Source: Pectobacterium colocasium
Lineage (GTDB): Bacteria; Pseudomonadota; Gammaproteobacteria; Enterobacterales; Enterobacteriaceae
DNA length: 64,000 nucleotides
NCBI RefSeq assembly: GCF_020181655.1
Contig: NZ_CP084032.1
Coordinates: 3,286,001 to 3,350,000 of the forward strand
Direction: 5' to 3'
Positions 1 through 10,766 of the stretch are shown here, in pieces; position 1 is the first letter of the stretch, and each line of letters begins with the position of its first letter. The position numbers were made by a program, and so were the translations under genes. The notes under the pieces are model-generated. The model did not search any database. It had not been told where the DNA came from and worked only from the letters and a program-made list of their open reading frames with translations.

Positions 1-627
1 GGCCTTAATATCTACCACGATATAGTCACCGTGACGTGTAACCTTTAAATGATTTACATTGCGCCACGGCGTACGCGACTGACACTGCACGGCCCGAAAA
101 GAGGTGAAATCATTTTCCCCCAACAGGCACTGTCCAGCCCGTTCCATGCGCGTCACGTCCAGCGGGTGATAAAAATGCGTCACGCCGTGGGCGAGCACGG
201 CAGGGCGATAACGGTGATTATAGATGACATAACGGTAGCGACGTGCCGTGGCGCTGAAGCGCGCATGGAAATCCTCATCCACCGTTTTCACCCAGCGCAC
301 GGCGATATCCGGCGGTAAATTCGCATTCACGCCCATCGTCCAGGCCGCGTCTTTCCTGATGGCGTGCGTAGTAAAATGCACAACCTGCCCGGTGCCGTGA
401 ACGCCAGCATCGGTTCGGCCAGCGCAAAACACGTCTATCGGTTCATCTGCCACTTTGCTCAGCGCTTTTTCAAGGCAGGCTTGCACGCTGGCAACTTCAG
501 CCTGACGCTGCCAGCCATAATAGCGGCTACCGTCATACTCAATGCCTAACGCGATTTTCAGCGGGGCACGTTCGTTTTCCGCAACGGCGTCGGCCTGAAT
601 GGCCTCCGCCTGAGTGGTTTCCGACAT
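1..627 (-). CDS. truA: tRNA pseudouridine synthase A, N-terminal 209 residues (runs off window)
   Basis: Makes pseudouridine at positions 38-40 of the tRNA anticodon stem-loop in the cytoplasm. The reading frame is open from the ATG at 627 to the window edge, giving 209 of roughly 265-285 residues; the C-terminus lies outside. The catalytic signature [11 protein letters not shown] is present with the nucleophile at Asp73, followed by the RRYRYVIYN segment and FTSFRA. About 20 extra residues precede the conserved [12 protein letters not shown] start seen in E. coli. The ATG overlaps the usg stop by one base (TAATG), so translation is probably coupled to usg. Family and order pdxB-usg-truA are as in E. 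coli. Confidence 0.96.
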   Translation of the reverse strand, partial: MSETTQAEAIQADAVAENERAPLKIALGIEYDGSRYYGWQRQAEVASVQACLEKALSKVADEPIDVFCAGRTDAGVHGTGQVVHFTTHAIRKDAAWTMGVNANLPPDIAVRWVKTVDEDFHARFSATARRYRYVIYNHRYRPAVLAHGVTHFYHPLDVTRMERAGQCLLGENDFTSFRAVQCQSRTPWRNVNHLKVTRHGDYIVVDIKA

Positions 628-1637
628 TACCCGAGATACTCCTGCACCAGACGCTCCGCAGTTTCCACCGCCATCAGCGCACCGCCAAAGCGAGCGTTAT
701 CGGCAACCGACCAGAATTGCAGCAGTTCAGGAATACCGTAATCGTTACGCAGGCAACCTACGCTCAGTTGCCCATTGCCGGACGCATCGCCAACCTGAGT
801 TGGGTAATCCTGTTCATCGCTGACCTGAATATTTCCGGCGTTGAGTAATTCGTCACGCGCTTCTTCCGCAGACAGCAGGCGCAGCGATTCAAGATGAACA
901 ACCTGCGCGTGGCCATAGAACACAGGAGACTGAATGCAGGTCACTGAAATGGGTAATCCGTCATCCTGCAAGACTTTACGCACCTGATCGACCAGACGCC
1001 GTTCTTCACGCACGCTGCCGGCGTCATCAGGCAGTAAAGGCAACAGGTTGAACGCCAGCTGTTTCGGGAAAATCCCTTCTTCTGGCGGAATACCGTTCAG
1101 CAAGCGGGCGCTTTGCCCTGCCAGATCGTCTACCGCTGCTTTACCGAGGGCAGAAACCGACAGCATATTGACAACATGCAGGCGTGAAAGCCCGGCGGCA
1201 TCGGTCAGCGGTTTAATCGCCGTCAGCAGCTGACTCGTCAGGCTGTCCGCCACTGCAACAATGTTACGGTTACGATAATCTGCCAGCGTATGCGCATTCA
1301 CACCGGGCACCACCAGCGGGACATCCGGCTCCAGCGCAAACAGACCGCTGCTATCGATCACCAGACAGCCCGCATCTCCAGCGTCTTCCGCATAGCGGGC
1401 GCTGGCATCCTGACCGGCGACAAAAAACGCCAGCTGCGCCTGTGACCAGTCAAAATCCGCTACATCGGTGACCAGACAGGACTGGCCGTTAAAACGTATG
1501 GTTTCACCCGCACTACGTTCGCTGGCCAGTGGATACAGTTCACCCACCGGGAATTCACGTTCCTGCAATAATTCCAGTAACGCCGTGCCTACTGCGCCCG
1601 TTGCGCCCAGCAGAGCAATATTCCAGCCGTTAGACAT
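627..1637 (-). CDS. usg: USG-1 protein, aspartate-semialdehyde dehydrogenase family
   Basis: A 336-residue member of the aspartate-semialdehyde dehydrogenase fold. The N-terminal Rossmann motif is [18 protein letters not shown], and the C-terminal dimerisation domain is complete. The catalytic cysteine expected of true Asd enzymes is not evident: the corresponding region reads [16 protein letters not shown]. This agrees with Usg being a non-catalytic or unassigned paralogue. ATG at 1637 was chosen because GGGAGAG lies just upstream and it gives the usual start MSNGWNI; an upstream in-frame ATG would add 11 unlikely residues. It sits between pdxB and truA on the same strand. The molecular role is unknown even in E. 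coli. Confidence 0.93.
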   Translation of the reverse strand: MSNGWNIALLGATGAVGTALLELLQEREFPVGELYPLASERSAGETIRFNGQSCLVTDVADFDWSQAQLAFFVAGQDASARYAEDAGDAGCLVIDSSGLFALEPDVPLVVPGVNAHTLADYRNRNIVAVADSLTSQLLTAIKPLTDAAGLSRLHVVNMLSVSALGKAAVDDLAGQSARLLNGIPPEEGIFPKQLAFNLLPLLPDDAGSVREERRLVDQVRKVLQDDGLPISVTCIQSPVFYGHAQVVHLESLRLLSAEEARDELLNAGNIQVSDEQDYPTQVGDASGNGQLSVGCLRNDYGIPELLQFWSVADNARFGGALMAVETAERLVQEYLG

Positions 1638-1798
1638 TTGGTTCTCTCCCAAATTTTGAATGAAACACAAAACATGAATGAAACCGACAAACGATAGCGA
1701 CGCCGTCCGTCAGTTCATGAATAAGTCACTTTCCGTTAATGAATGAAGAGTGGTACTTGTGCGACGCATCCGCCAACGGAGGATCTCAGCGGCCTCCG

Positions 1799-2935
1799 TT
1801 AACGCGCATCCCGCACTGACGCCGTGAACCCCAGCGCGTTCAGGCAATCTGCGCTGTCAGCATCGGCGCAGATAACATGAAGTGACGACCATTCGCGTCG
1901 TTCCTGATAATGTTTGCGCAGGCGATCAAACTCGCCTTCCTGATGCGCAACATGGCGCAACAGTGCATCGTCCCGGCGCACATCATACACCAGATGCACC
2001 AGACGTTTTAGCAGCGCCTCATCCAGCGGTACGGTCAGTGCCACTTCGGCAAACTCAGGCTCAGGCAAAAGCGATGAAAGCGCCACCTGCTGTGGGGTTC
2101 CGATAAACTCGCTCCAGGCTTCAAAAACCTGCGTAGTGCCACGCGCCTTCCCTTCCAGCGTATAACCAGCGATATGCGCCGTGCCAATATCGACTCGCGC
2201 CAGCAGATCGGTTGATAATTCTGGCTCGGGCTCCCAGACATCAAGAATGACACTGAGTTTTTTACCCTGCTGCAATGCCTCAAGCAGCGCCGCATTGTCC
2301 ACCACCGGACCGCGACAGGCGTTGATCAGAATACGTCCGTCCGCAAAGTCACTCAGCACATTGGCGTCAACCAAATGATGGGTTCGGTATGGACCATCAA
2401 GATACAGCGGCGTATGCAACGTCAGGATGTCGGCATCGCGTACCAGCGTCTCTAGCGGCAGGAAATCGCCAGCCTCACCGCGATCGGCACGCGGCGGATC
2501 GCATAGCAGCGTTTTAACGCCCCAGGCTTTCAGGCGCGCATCCAGACGTCTGCCAACGTTCCCTACGCCAACAATCCCTACGGTTTTATCACGCAGTTGG
2601 AAACCATCACGCTCGGCCAGCATCAGCAAAGAAGAAAACACGTATTCCACTACCGCAATAGCATTGCAGCCAGGTGCAGCGGAAAACGCGATACCGTTGG
2701 CGTTAAGCCAGGTATCATCAACATGGTCAGTGCCTGCCGTTGCGCTGCCGACAAATTTTACCGCCGTACCCGACAGCAGATCTGCGTTCACCTTCGTGAC
2801 CGAGCGCACCATCAGCGCATCCGCACCAGCCAGCAGATCGCGCGGTAAAGGGCGTCCCGGCACGGCTTGCACCTCACCCATACGGCTAAAAAGCTCGCGG
2901 GCATACGGCATGTTCTCATCAACCAGAATCTTCAT
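1799..2935 (-). CDS. pdxB: Erythronate-4-phosphate dehydrogenase
   Basis: Oxidises 4-phospho-erythronate in the DXP-dependent pyridoxal 5'-phosphate pathway. At 378 residues it equals the E. coli length. It belongs to the D-2-hydroxyacid dehydrogenase family: dinucleotide motif [13 protein letters not shown] near residue 120, catalytic Arg in [10 protein letters not shown], and catalytic His in [10 protein letters not shown]. The C-terminal PdxB dimerisation domain is present. ATG 2935 ([12 protein letters not shown]) follows GGAGAAG; the longer frame upstream is not conserved. It is first gene of pdxB-usg-truA, with 161 bp before usg, and is divergent from the DMT transporter at 3204. Confidence 0.97.
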   Translation of the reverse strand: MKILVDENMPYARELFSRMGEVQAVPGRPLPRDLLAGADALMVRSVTKVNADLLSGTAVKFVGSATAGTDHVDDTWLNANGIAFSAAPGCNAIAVVEYVFSSLLMLAERDGFQLRDKTVGIVGVGNVGRRLDARLKAWGVKTLLCDPPRADRGEAGDFLPLETLVRDADILTLHTPLYLDGPYRTHHLVDANVLSDFADGRILINACRGPVVDNAALLEALQQGKKLSVILDVWEPEPELSTDLLARVDIGTAHIAGYTLEGKARGTTQVFEAWSEFIGTPQQVALSSLLPEPEFAEVALTVPLDEALLKRLVHLVYDVRRDDALLRHVAHQEGEFDRLRKHYQERREWSSLHVICADADSADCLNALGFTASVRDAR

Positions 2936-3203
2936 TGTCTTCTCCGACATCGGTAGCCAGCCAAAAAAAGCGGGGAGATATTTTGCCACCGAATGATGCA
3001 GAAACCCAAGGCAATTACGACACAACGTCTTTAGGTTATCCGTTCACACCAATGAAAGCCTTACAAGAGGGGGAGCATAGACAGCCGCTCGCCATACAAG
3101 GTTGATAGTCGCCACGTGGCTCTGTTATGTTGTTTGCCAATGCCACACTTGCCCCATTTTATCTACCAGACTGGCAATAGGTACGTTTTCCGTCTGGTCT
3201 GCT

Positions 3204-4097
3204 ATGAGAAACCCAACGTTGAACGCCCTATTCCCCACTATTGCCGTCCTGATCTGGTCAATTAACGTCATCGTTAACAAACTCTCTGCGAACGTTATCG
3301 ATCCCGCCGCCATCTCGTTTTATCGCTGGCTACTGGCATTCCTCGTCATGACGCCATTCATGCTGCCAACCCTGCGTCACCATGTGGCGGCCATTCGTCA
3401 ACATGCCTGGAAGCTGCTGGTGCTGGGGTTGCTCGGCATGGTGTTGTATCAGAGCCTGGCCTACTACGCGGCACACACCATCAGCGCAGTAATGATGGGA
3501 ATCATGGGCTCATTGGTGCCGCTCCTCACCGTTGTGCTCAGCATCCCTCTGCTACGTTTGGCTCCTACGCTGGGTGTTCTACTCGGTAGCCTGCTGTCGA
3601 TGGCGGGAATTGTCTGGCTGATCGGTGCGGGGCATCCTGAACAGATTCTGGCGCAGGGCATTGGCCCTGGTGAATTCATGATGTTTTGCGCCTCATTGTC
3701 CTATGCGCTTTATGGCGTATTAACCAAACGCTGGAACATCCCGCTGCCAAATTGGGTTTCGCTCTATGTGCAAATTGCCTTTGGTGTGGTGTTGCTGGTA
3801 CCCAATTTCCTGCTGACGGACAATGTGCAACTCAACGGTCAAAATCTGCCGCTGGTGATTTTCGCTGGCATCATGGCTTCAATCATCGCGCCTTTTCTGT
3901 GGATTCAGGGGGTTATGCGTCTGGGAGCCAACAAGGCTGCCATCTTTATGAATCTGACACCGATCTTTACGGCGATGATTGCGATTGGCTTGCTGAACGA
4001 ACCCTTGCATCACTATCATCTGGTTGGCGGTGGCATTACGCTACTCGGTGTTATCCTCGCTCAGCGCTTGCGCATTCCTCTAGGACGTCCCACCTAG
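3204..4097 (+). CDS. DMT-superfamily (EamA) transporter
   Basis: Inner-membrane permease of 297 residues with about ten hydrophobic segments arranged as two EamA repeats. The first repeat begins FPTIAVLIWSINVIVNKLS and the second EFMMFCASLSYALYGVLTK. Such proteins usually export metabolites or drugs; the substrate cannot be read from sequence. ATG 3204 (MRNPTLNALF) starts just before the first membrane segment; the frame is open further upstream to 3102, but that stretch overlaps the promoter region and is not hydrophobic in the right way. It is divergent from pdxB and followed by flk on the same strand after 105 bp. Confidence 0.85.
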   Translation: MRNPTLNALFPTIAVLIWSINVIVNKLSANVIDPAAISFYRWLLAFLVMTPFMLPTLRHHVAAIRQHAWKLLVLGLLGMVLYQSLAYYAAHTISAVMMGIMGSLVPLLTVVLSIPLLRLAPTLGVLLGSLLSMAGIVWLIGAGHPEQILAQGIGPGEFMMFCASLSYALYGVLTKRWNIPLPNWVSLYVQIAFGVVLLVPNFLLTDNVQLNGQNLPLVIFAGIMASIIAPFLWIQGVMRLGANKAAIFMNLTPIFTAMIAIGLLNEPLHHYHLVGGGITLLGVILAQRLRIPLGRPT

Positions 4098-4202
4098 CGC
4101 CCACCATGATATTCGTGCCGTTTTACGCGACGCATGACTATCGGCCGTCACGGGAGATTGCTATGATTCATCTCAATCATGACGGCAGTGAGGATAACCG
4201 AT

Positions 4203-5462
4203 ATGCAACCTGTAAGTGGCCCAGGTGCCCCGCTGCCCGGCGAACGTCCGGTTACGCCGACCACCACATCTTCAACTTCAACCTCATCCGCCTCAAGCAC
4301 TGCGGGTTCAGCCAACGGCGATCGTCCGCTCACGCTGGCGCAGCGCACCACGCTGGAAAATCTGGTGCTTAAAGTTGCCGCACTGACAACATCAAAGGCA
4401 TCGGAAGTCTGGACGACGGTAAAGCAGGGATTAGGTCTGGCAGAAAATAATGAGCTGTTGTCCCGCCATTACCGGCCTGCCGAGCAAATACTCCAGACGC
4501 GTTTAACGCAGGCACAAGATAGCGGTGGACGTCAGCAGTTGCTGCAACGCCTGACAGATATGCTGTCACAGGGAAATAATCGTCAGGCAGTCAGCGATTT
4601 CATCCAGCAGCAGTTCGGTAGCACCACGCTAAGCGCACTGAATAAAACACAGCTACAGCAGGTGGTTACCCTGCTGCAAAACGGGCAAATTCCGCAGTCA
4701 ACCGCGCCAACGAGCACACCACAGGCAGCTCAGGCAGCCAACTCGCCCGAACGCCCGCTCTCCCCTGCGGAACAGCGCGGCCTGAATCAGTTAGTCACCC
4801 GGTTAGCAACCATGACGGGTGAACAGCCTGCGAGGGTGCTAAGCAATCTGATGATGATGCAGAATCTTAACGCGGGCGAAGCTATCCCGTTAAAACATCT
4901 GCCGCTGCTCACACAATTTCTGCAAGCACAGGTTGAGCTGCAACAGACGCAGACGCTGCTGCGCGCGACCTCACCGGCCCCGCACGCGGGAACAGCAGGC
5001 GCATCGCCAGAAGCGCGGACAGACACGGCAACCAACATTGCTAATGCGACCAATACGGCTACGAATTCGTCATCCGCAACAACCCTATCACCACAGCCAT
5101 TATCGGCACAGAGCACATTGCTTTCTCCGAACCTCGCCCCGTTGCAGGCGCTGCTACAGCAGCCGATGAGCTTGCAGGAACAGCACTTATTGATGGATTA
5201 CACGCAGAATCGCTTCAATATCGGGTTACAAACTCCGCTGACGCCAATGCAGGTCAGCGATCTGCTGACGTTCCTGTTTACTCAGCGCATTCAGCGTGCA
5301 CAGGAAACGGACTGGACGACAACCTCACAGTTGTTGCATCCGCTGTTTAATCCTCTGATTGCCTCACTGCCGCTCAGTTGGCAATCCTTGTTCCATAAGC
5401 CCATGTTTCTGGTGATTGTCAGCACCTGCGTGGCGGCATTTCTGCTTTGGGTGTTGATCTAA
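4203..5462 (+). CDS. flk: Flagellar biosynthesis regulator Flk
   Basis: Flk (RflH) couples flagellar gene expression to ring and hook assembly in enterics. This copy has 419 residues, longer than the 331 of E. coli, because of Thr/Ala/Ser/Pro-rich linkers near residues 20-45 and 175-190 and an Ala/Thr/Asn-rich stretch near 270-300. The start MQPVSGPGAPLPG resembles E. coli Flk, and the protein ends in a single hydrophobic anchor (MFLVIVSTCVAAFLLWVLI), so it is a C-tail inner-membrane protein. ATG 4203 is preceded by GAGG. Position between pdxB and fabB is conserved. The low-complexity linkers vary between species and are not a sign of error. Confidence 0.88.
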   Translation: MQPVSGPGAPLPGERPVTPTTTSSTSTSSASSTAGSANGDRPLTLAQRTTLENLVLKVAALTTSKASEVWTTVKQGLGLAENNELLSRHYRPAEQILQTRLTQAQDSGGRQQLLQRLTDMLSQGNNRQAVSDFIQQQFGSTTLSALNKTQLQQVVTLLQNGQIPQSTAPTSTPQAAQAANSPERPLSPAEQRGLNQLVTRLATMTGEQPARVLSNLMMMQNLNAGEAIPLKHLPLLTQFLQAQVELQQTQTLLRATSPAPHAGTAGASPEARTDTATNIANATNTATNSSSATTLSPQPLSAQSTLLSPNLAPLQALLQQPMSLQEQHLLMDYTQNRFNIGLQTPLTPMQVSDLLTFLFTQRIQRAQETDWTTTSQLLHPLFNPLIASLPLSWQSLFHKPMFLVIVSTCVAAFLLWVLI

Positions 5463-5508
5463 CGCTCCCCATTACAGCAAACATCGGGTTATCACTAGTA
5501 CCAACAAA

Positions 5509-5537
5509 AAACCCCGCGGCTCACGCCTACGGGGTTT
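5509..5537. terminator. Bidirectional terminator between flk and fabB
   Basis: AAACCCCG (5509-5516) pairs with CGGGGTTT (5530-5537). A-rich sequence lies on the left and T-rich sequence on the right, so it can end transcription of both convergent genes. Confidence 0.8.
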
Positions 5538-5561
5538 GTTTCTATTCCTGAGATAACGCGA

Positions 5562-6779
5562 TTATTTATCGAGTTTTCTCATGACCAGCGTCGCGTTCGT
5601 ACCACCGAAACCGAAGCTGTTAGACATCACCGTGGTCAGTTTACGTTCCGTCGGCGTCGTCACGATGTTCAGGCCAACCGCCTGCTCATCCAGATTTTCC
5701 ACGTTAATGCTCGGTGCAACAAAGCCGTGTTCCAGCATCAGCAACGAGTAAATCGCTTCCTGAACGCCTGCGGCACCCAGAGAGTGACCGGTCATCGCTT
5801 TGGTCGCAGAAATAGCTGGCGAGTTGTCGCCAAACACTTCACGAATCGCACCCAGCTCCTTCACATCGCCAACCGGCGTGGACGTGCCGTGAGAGTTCAG
5901 GTAATCAATCGGGGTATCCACACCGTTCATTGCCATCTTCATGCAGCGAACGGCACCTTCGCCTGATGGGGCAACCATATCCGCGCCGTCAGACGTCGCG
6001 CCATAGCCGACCACTTCCGCATAGATGTGTGCGCCACGCGCCAATGCATGTTCCAGTTCTTCGACAACAACCATACCGCCGCCGCCTGCAATCACGAAAC
6101 CATCGCGATCGGCATCATAGGTACGGGAGGCTTTTTCTGGTGTTTCATTGTATTTGGTCGACAGTGCGCCCATCGCGTCAAATTCACAGGCCAGTTCCCA
6201 GCACAGCTCTTCAGCACCGCCGGCGAATACGATGTCCTGCTTGCCCATCTGGATTTGCTCAACGGCGTTACCGATACAGTGTGCGGAGGTCGCACAGGCT
6301 GAGCTAATAGAGTAGTTCACGCCGTGAATTTTAAATGGGGTTGCCAGACACGCGGATACCGCAGAACCCATTGATTTGGTGACCACATAAGGGCCAACGG
6401 CTTTCAGGCCACGCGGGCTACGCATCGCGTCAGCACCAAACACCTGATAGCGCGCAGAGCCGCCGGAACCGGCAATCAGACCAACGCGTGGGTTATTCTG
6501 ATAAACCTCATCGGACAGCCCGGAATCCTGAATCGCCTGCTCCATAGATAAGTAGGCATAAATCGATGCATCACTCATAAAACGCACAACTTTGCGATCG
6601 ATGAGGCCAGTGGTGTCCAGTTTGACATTCCCCCAGACGTGACTACGCATACCGGAATCTTTCAGCTCTTGAGAGAAAGTAATACCCGAGCGGCCTTCCC
6701 GCAATGATGCCAGAACTTCCTGCTGGTTATTACCGATGCTTGATACGATCCCCAGGCCAGTAATCACTGCACGTTTCAT
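5562..6779 (-). CDS. fabB: 3-oxoacyl-[ACP] synthase I
   Basis: Condensing enzyme KAS I of type II fatty acid synthesis, required to elongate unsaturated acyl chains. The 405 residues match the family (406 in E. coli). The active-site Cys is in [12 protein letters not shown] (about residue 163), and the two catalytic His are in [11 protein letters not shown] and [12 protein letters not shown]; the C-terminal [11 protein letters not shown] loop is present. The start [16 protein letters not shown] is canonical. The upstream region carries adjacent FabR-like and FadR-like sites, which suggests the E. coli control by repression and activation. It is monocistronic and divergent from mnmC. Confidence 0.98.
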   Translation of the reverse strand: MKRAVITGLGIVSSIGNNQQEVLASLREGRSGITFSQELKDSGMRSHVWGNVKLDTTGLIDRKVVRFMSDASIYAYLSMEQAIQDSGLSDEVYQNNPRVGLIAGSGGSARYQVFGADAMRSPRGLKAVGPYVVTKSMGSAVSACLATPFKIHGVNYSISSACATSAHCIGNAVEQIQMGKQDIVFAGGAEELCWELACEFDAMGALSTKYNETPEKASRTYDADRDGFVIAGGGGMVVVEELEHALARGAHIYAEVVGYGATSDGADMVAPSGEGAVRCMKMAMNGVDTPIDYLNSHGTSTPVGDVKELGAIREVFGDNSPAISATKAMTGHSLGAAGVQEAIYSLLMLEHGFVAPSINVENLDEQAVGLNIVTTPTERKLTTVMSNSFGFGGTNATLVMRKLDK

Positions 6780-6828
6780 TTAATACCTCTTTTCCACTTA
6801 TAGAGTTTGGGATTTCGCTTCGCACTTT

Positions 6829-6846
6829 AGCGTACAGTTGTAAGCT
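6829..6846. promoter_or_regulatory. FabR-like operator of fabB
   Basis: AGCGTACAGTTGTAAGCT is an 18-bp near-palindrome, one base from the E. coli FabR pattern AGCGTACA-NN-TGTACGCT. It lies about 50 bp upstream of fabB. Confidence 0.75.
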
Positions 6847-6847
6847 G

Positions 6848-6864
6848 AACAAGTCCGATCAGCC
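6848..6864 (-). promoter_or_regulatory. FadR-like activator site of fabB
   Basis: Read on the minus strand the site is GGCTGATCGGACTTGTT, matching 12 of 17 positions of the FadR consensus AACTGGTCTGACCTGTT as recalled. It directly abuts the FabR-like box on the promoter-distal side, the arrangement known for E. coli fabB. Confidence 0.7.
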
Positions 6865-6950
6865 GAACTATCGAGAAATTATTGCTAAATTTGCGCCACG
6901 ATAGTCCGCTCGTTAAAATCTCGCCATCACTTGAATAATGAGCTTTTGTC

Positions 6951-8978
6951 GTGGCCAATCTTCCCATCCAACACGCGTCGTTAAGTTGGAACGCTCAGGG
7001 TACACCTGTATCGCAACAGTTTGATGACGTCTATTTTTCGAATCAGGATGGGTTGGCTGAAACCCGTTATGTGTTTTTAAAGGGCAATCAGTTTCCTGAG
7101 CGTTTTGCCACGCATCCGCGCACTGCCTGCGTGGTAGCAGAAACCGGCTTTGGTACTGGCCTGAATTTTCTCACGCTGTGGCAAGCCTTTTCCGACTTTC
7201 GCCAACAGCAGCCGCAGGCGACATTACGCCACCTGCATTTCATCAGCTTCGAGAAATTCCCTCTGCGCCGGCACGATCTGGCTGCCGCGCACGCCCAGTG
7301 GCCAGAACTGGCAGCGTTCGCAGATGAGTTGCGTGAGCAATGGCCGCTACCGCTGCCGGGCTGCCATCGCCTGATAGTGGCGCAGGGGGCTATCACGCTT
7401 GATCTGTGGTTCGGTGATGTCAACGCTTTACTACCTGAGCTGGATGATACCCAGAATCATCAGGTTGATGCCTGGTTTCTGGACGGCTTCGCGCCGTCCA
7501 AGAACCCGGATATGTGGACAGAGCATCTGTTTCAGGCCATGGCACGTCTGTGCCGTAAAGAAGGCACGTTTGCCACCTTTACCGCCGCGGGCTTTGTGCG
7601 CCGCGGTCTGCAACAGGCCGGGTTTCAGATCAGCAAAATCAAAGGATTCGGGCAGAAGCGGGAAATGCTGAGTGGCATGTTACCCGACGCCCTTCCCACT
7701 CCCTTATCAACGCCGTGGTATACGCGCCCTGCTGCCAGTCAGACTGACGATATTGCGATTATCGGCGGCGGTATCGCCAGCGTACTCACCGCACTGGCTT
7801 TACAACGACGCGGCGCGAACGTCACACTTTATTGTGAGGAAGCACAGCCTGCCACTGGCGCATCCGGCAATCGTCAGGGCGCACTTTATCCTCTGCTGAA
7901 TAATCGGCATGATGCGGTATCCCGCTTTTTTTCTCTCGCGTTTGACTTTGCACGTCGCCACTACACATCGCTGGCGCAACAAGGGCTGGCATTTGAGCAC
8001 CAATGGTGTGGCGTCAGCCAGCTTGCCTGGGATGAAAAGAGTGCGCGTAAGATCGAGCAAATTCTGCAAGGAGACTGGCCGGAAGCGCTGGTCGTGAACG
8101 CAGATGCGCAGCAACTGGAAAAACAGAGCGGCCTGAATCCCGGCGTAGACGGCATCACCTATCCCGAGGGCGGCTGGCTCTGTCCGGCGGAGCTGACAGC
8201 TTCAGCGCTGAGGCTGGCAGAGCAAAACGGCCTGGCAGTACAGATGAACACCCCCGTTTCGGCACTGGAGAAAACAGACAGCGGCTGGGCGCTTACCCTG
8301 AGCAGCGGCCAGAAGATACATCATACGGTTGTGGTACTGGCGAACGGTTATCGCATTACCGACTGGTCGCAAACCCACCATTTGCCGGCCTACGCCGTGC
8401 GTGGGCAGGTCAGTCATATTCCTACCAACCCCGTGCTGGGGCAACTCAAACAGGTGCTGTGCTACGACGGCTATCTGACGCCGGTCAGTCCACGTCATCA
8501 GACGCACTGCATCGGGGCAAGCTATGTGCGGGGAGATTCGCGCTGTGATTATCGGGAAGCAGAACAGCAAGAGAACCGCCAACGGCTGCTGAATTGCTTG
8601 CCTAACGCAGAGTGGGTCAAGACGATCGACGTCAGCGATGCGCAAGCGCGTCAGGGCGTTCGCTGTGCGCTGCGCGACCATTTGCCGCTCTTAGGGGCTG
8701 TGCCGGACTATGAACAAACGCTGGCAGAATATGAAGAACGACTGCATCCCCAGCACCGCGCCGATGTGGTACCAAACGCGCCTTACTGGCAGGATCTGTT
8801 TATTATCGGCGCATTAGGTTCACGCGGGCTCTGCTCCGCCCCGCTCGCAGCCGAAGTCCTGGCCTCACAGATCTATGGTGAACCGCTACCGCTGGATCGC
8901 GATACGCTCGCCGCACTCAACCCAAATCGTTTCTGGATAAGAAAACTGCTGAAAGGTAAGCCTGTCACTCAGGATTAA
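6951..8978 (+). CDS. mnmC: Bifunctional tRNA (mnm5s2U34) methyltransferase / FAD-dependent cmnm5s2U34 oxidoreductase
   Basis: Completes synthesis of mnm5s2U at wobble position 34 of tRNA. The 675-residue protein has two domains in the usual order. The N-terminal methyltransferase half (about 1-245) shows the SAM motif [13 protein letters not shown] and the catalytic-region motif [17 protein letters not shown]. The C-terminal FAD half (about 265-675) begins [19 protein letters not shown] and removes the carboxymethyl group. The start is GTG at 6951 ([13 protein letters not shown]); no ATG lies in frame nearby. Located between fabB and yfcL as in E. coli. Confidence 0.96.
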   Translation: MANLPIQHASLSWNAQGTPVSQQFDDVYFSNQDGLAETRYVFLKGNQFPERFATHPRTACVVAETGFGTGLNFLTLWQAFSDFRQQQPQATLRHLHFISFEKFPLRRHDLAAAHAQWPELAAFADELREQWPLPLPGCHRLIVAQGAITLDLWFGDVNALLPELDDTQNHQVDAWFLDGFAPSKNPDMWTEHLFQAMARLCRKEGTFATFTAAGFVRRGLQQAGFQISKIKGFGQKREMLSGMLPDALPTPLSTPWYTRPAASQTDDIAIIGGGIASVLTALALQRRGANVTLYCEEAQPATGASGNRQGALYPLLNNRHDAVSRFFSLAFDFARRHYTSLAQQGLAFEHQWCGVSQLAWDEKSARKIEQILQGDWPEALVVNADAQQLEKQSGLNPGVDGITYPEGGWLCPAELTASALRLAEQNGLAVQMNTPVSALEKTDSGWALTLSSGQKIHHTVVVLANGYRITDWSQTHHLPAYAVRGQVSHIPTNPVLGQLKQVLCYDGYLTPVSPRHQTHCIGASYVRGDSRCDYREAEQQENRQRLLNCLPNAEWVKTIDVSDAQARQGVRCALRDHLPLLGAVPDYEQTLAEYEERLHPQHRADVVPNAPYWQDLFIIGALGSRGLCSAPLAAEVLASQIYGEPLPLDRDTLAALNPNRFWIRKLLKGKPVTQD

Positions 8979-9010
8979 TAAGAACAGCGAAGGACTAATG
9001 GGGAAGAAGT

Positions 9011-9033
9011 GTGCTGGCTCGACTGGCCAGCAC
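9011..9033. other. Stem-loop between convergent mnmC and yfcL
   Basis: GTGCTGGC (9011-9018) pairs with GCCAGCAC (9026-9033). No clear T-run follows, so it could be a weak terminator or an mRNA-end stabiliser. Confidence 0.5.
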
Positions 9034-9064
9034 TGACAGATTAACGATTAGCCCACAGGGGAAA

Positions 9065-9349
9065 TCAGTGCGTACTATTCTGCGCCTGCTGGAACAAACG
9101 TTCCCACATTCCGTTAACCAATACCTGATCCGGCGGTGACAATTCACCGTTTTTAATGGCGTTATTAATGCTGTCGCTCACGCGCGCGTGCAGGGCTTCC
9201 AGCGTCTGTTCCCCGTGCTCTTCCGCCTCTGCCACCGACACCGTCAGATGACCACGCAGATAGCCGCCAGCAAACAGTTCGTCGTCGCTGGCATGCTCTA
9301 CCATGTCATCAATCAGTGCCAGAATGCGCGTTTCAAATTCTGCGATCAT
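9065..9349 (-). CDS. yfcL: YfcL family protein
   Basis: A 94-residue cytoplasmic protein, rich in acidic residues and predicted helical, ending in [15 protein letters not shown]. It matches the YfcL family by sequence and by position between mnmC and epmC. No enzymatic motif is visible and no function is established. It follows epmC on the same strand by 33 bp and is likely the last gene of the aroC-mepA-yfcA-epmC-yfcL group. Confidence 0.88.
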   Translation of the reverse strand: MIAEFETRILALIDDMVEHASDDELFAGGYLRGHLTVSVAEAEEHGEQTLEALHARVSDSINNAIKNGELSPPDQVLVNGMWERLFQQAQNSTH

Positions 9350-9382
9350 GTCTTATCCTCAAGTTTTTGCATTTCCCGCGCA

Positions 9383-9928
9383 TCACAGATCGGCTGGATA
9401 CGGGAAGCTCGCCGCCGTCAGCGGGGGCGTATTGTAAAACGATTGTAGCGCGTGAATAAAGCGTGCCGGACGAGCGGGAATCCCCTCTTCCAGATACTGC
9501 ATCACCTGCGCATGCACACGCCGCTGAAAATCAATGCGGTCCGGCTCGCAGTCGCCGTTCAGATTGTCGCAGCTGACGTTAAACGGAAAGCCCGCAGCGA
9601 CACAGAACAGCCAGTCGAAAGCCTGAGGTTTGATTTCCACTCCCTCAAACTGGCTTTGCGTCGCCGCATCGCGGCCATCAGGGCAATACCAGTAGCCGAA
9701 ATCAACCTGCAAGCGCCGCTGGGCACCGGCAATACACCAGTGAGAAATCTCATGCAGCGCACTGGCATAAAAACCATGCGCAAAGACAATCCGGTGATAC
9801 GGAATTTCATTATCCGCGGGCAGATAAATCGGCTCATGGTCACCTTTTATCAGGCGAGTATTGTATTCATCGCCAAAGCAATCATTAAAAATATCAATCA
9901 GTTGTTGATAATGGTGCGTCGTTGTCAT
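9383..9928 (-). CDS. epmC: Elongation factor P hydroxylase
   Basis: EpmC (YfcM) hydroxylates the lysylated lysine of elongation factor P, the last step of EF-P modification. The 181 residues equal the family length. Conserved blocks seen are RLIKGDHEPIYLPADNE, the metal-site motif FYASALHEISHWCIAG, VDFGYWYCPDGRDA and FCVAAGFPFNVSCDN. The start at 9928 (MTTTHHYQQLIDIF) aligns with E. coli; an in-frame ATG at 9946 has a somewhat better upstream AGG and would add six residues, so either is possible. It begins just after yfcA ends. Confidence 0.93.
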   Translation of the reverse strand: MTTTHHYQQLIDIFNDCFGDEYNTRLIKGDHEPIYLPADNEIPYHRIVFAHGFYASALHEISHWCIAGAQRRLQVDFGYWYCPDGRDAATQSQFEGVEIKPQAFDWLFCVAAGFPFNVSCDNLNGDCEPDRIDFQRRVHAQVMQYLEEGIPARPARFIHALQSFYNTPPLTAASFPYPADL

Positions 9929-9956
9929 GTTATCTGTTGTTATCATAAACCTGTCA

Positions 9957-10757
9957 TCATAAAAACTGCCCCAGCCAGACAGCAATCGTGTGACCGTGGC
10001 TGTCATAAATCAGTTTGCCGCTCATGGTGGCGGAAACCAGCACCAGCATAGGACGAATCAGCTTTTGCCCTTTCGTCATCACCATTCTGGCACCGAGTCG
10101 AGCCCCAATCATCTGCCCTGCCAGCATGACACCGCCGGCCACCCAGACAACCTGACCGCCCAGCATGAAAAACAGTAGCCCGCCGAAGTTGGAGGTAAAG
10201 TTCAGGATCTTGGCATTCGCTGTCGCTTTAGCCAGATTGAAGCCATACAAGGTGACAAACGCCAGCGCGTAAAATGACCCCGCACCGGGGCCAAAGAAAC
10301 CGTCATAAAAACCGACGCAGCCGCCTGCCAGAATCGCAAACGGCAGTGGCGACAGGCGACGCTGCCGATCTTCATCACCAATTTTTGGCGTTAATAAAAA
10401 GTAGAGGCCAATGCCAATGATCAGCACCGGCAGCAGTTGACGCAGAAAGTCGGCGTGAATTTGCTGGATCAGCCAGGCACCAAAGGTCGACCCCGCAAAC
10501 GTCAGCGCAATCGCCAGTTTCTGCTCGCCCAGATTCACCGCGCGACGACGGATGAAATACAGGCTGGCGGAAAAGGATCCGCCGACGGCCTGAAGTTTAT
10601 TCGTTGCCAGCGCCTGCGCCGGGGATAACCCAGCCGCCAGCAGAGCTGGTATCGTCAATAAACCGCCGCCGCCCGCAATCGAATCAATAAATCCAGCCAA
10701 CGCCCCGACAAAAAACAGCACGGCCAGCGTTTCTGGCCCAAGCACTAACCAATCCAT
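9957..10757 (-). CDS. yfcA: TSUP-family (TauE/SafE) membrane permease YfcA
   Basis: Inner-membrane protein of 266 residues with about eight hydrophobic segments in two halves. The first half contains AGFIDSIAGGGGLLTIPALL and the second GGCVGFYDGFFGPGAGSFY, the two signature loops of sulfite-exporter-like permeases. The transported substrate is not known. It lies 9 bp after mepA and just before epmC, an arrangement conserved in enterics. Confidence 0.93.
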   Translation of the reverse strand: MDWLVLGPETLAVLFFVGALAGFIDSIAGGGGLLTIPALLAAGLSPAQALATNKLQAVGGSFSASLYFIRRRAVNLGEQKLAIALTFAGSTFGAWLIQQIHADFLRQLLPVLIIGIGLYFLLTPKIGDEDRQRRLSPLPFAILAGGCVGFYDGFFGPGAGSFYALAFVTLYGFNLAKATANAKILNFTSNFGGLLFFMLGGQVVWVAGGVMLAGQMIGARLGARMVMTKGQKLIRPMLVLVSATMSGKLIYDSHGHTIAVWLGQFL

Positions 10758-10766
10758 CGTTATTTG

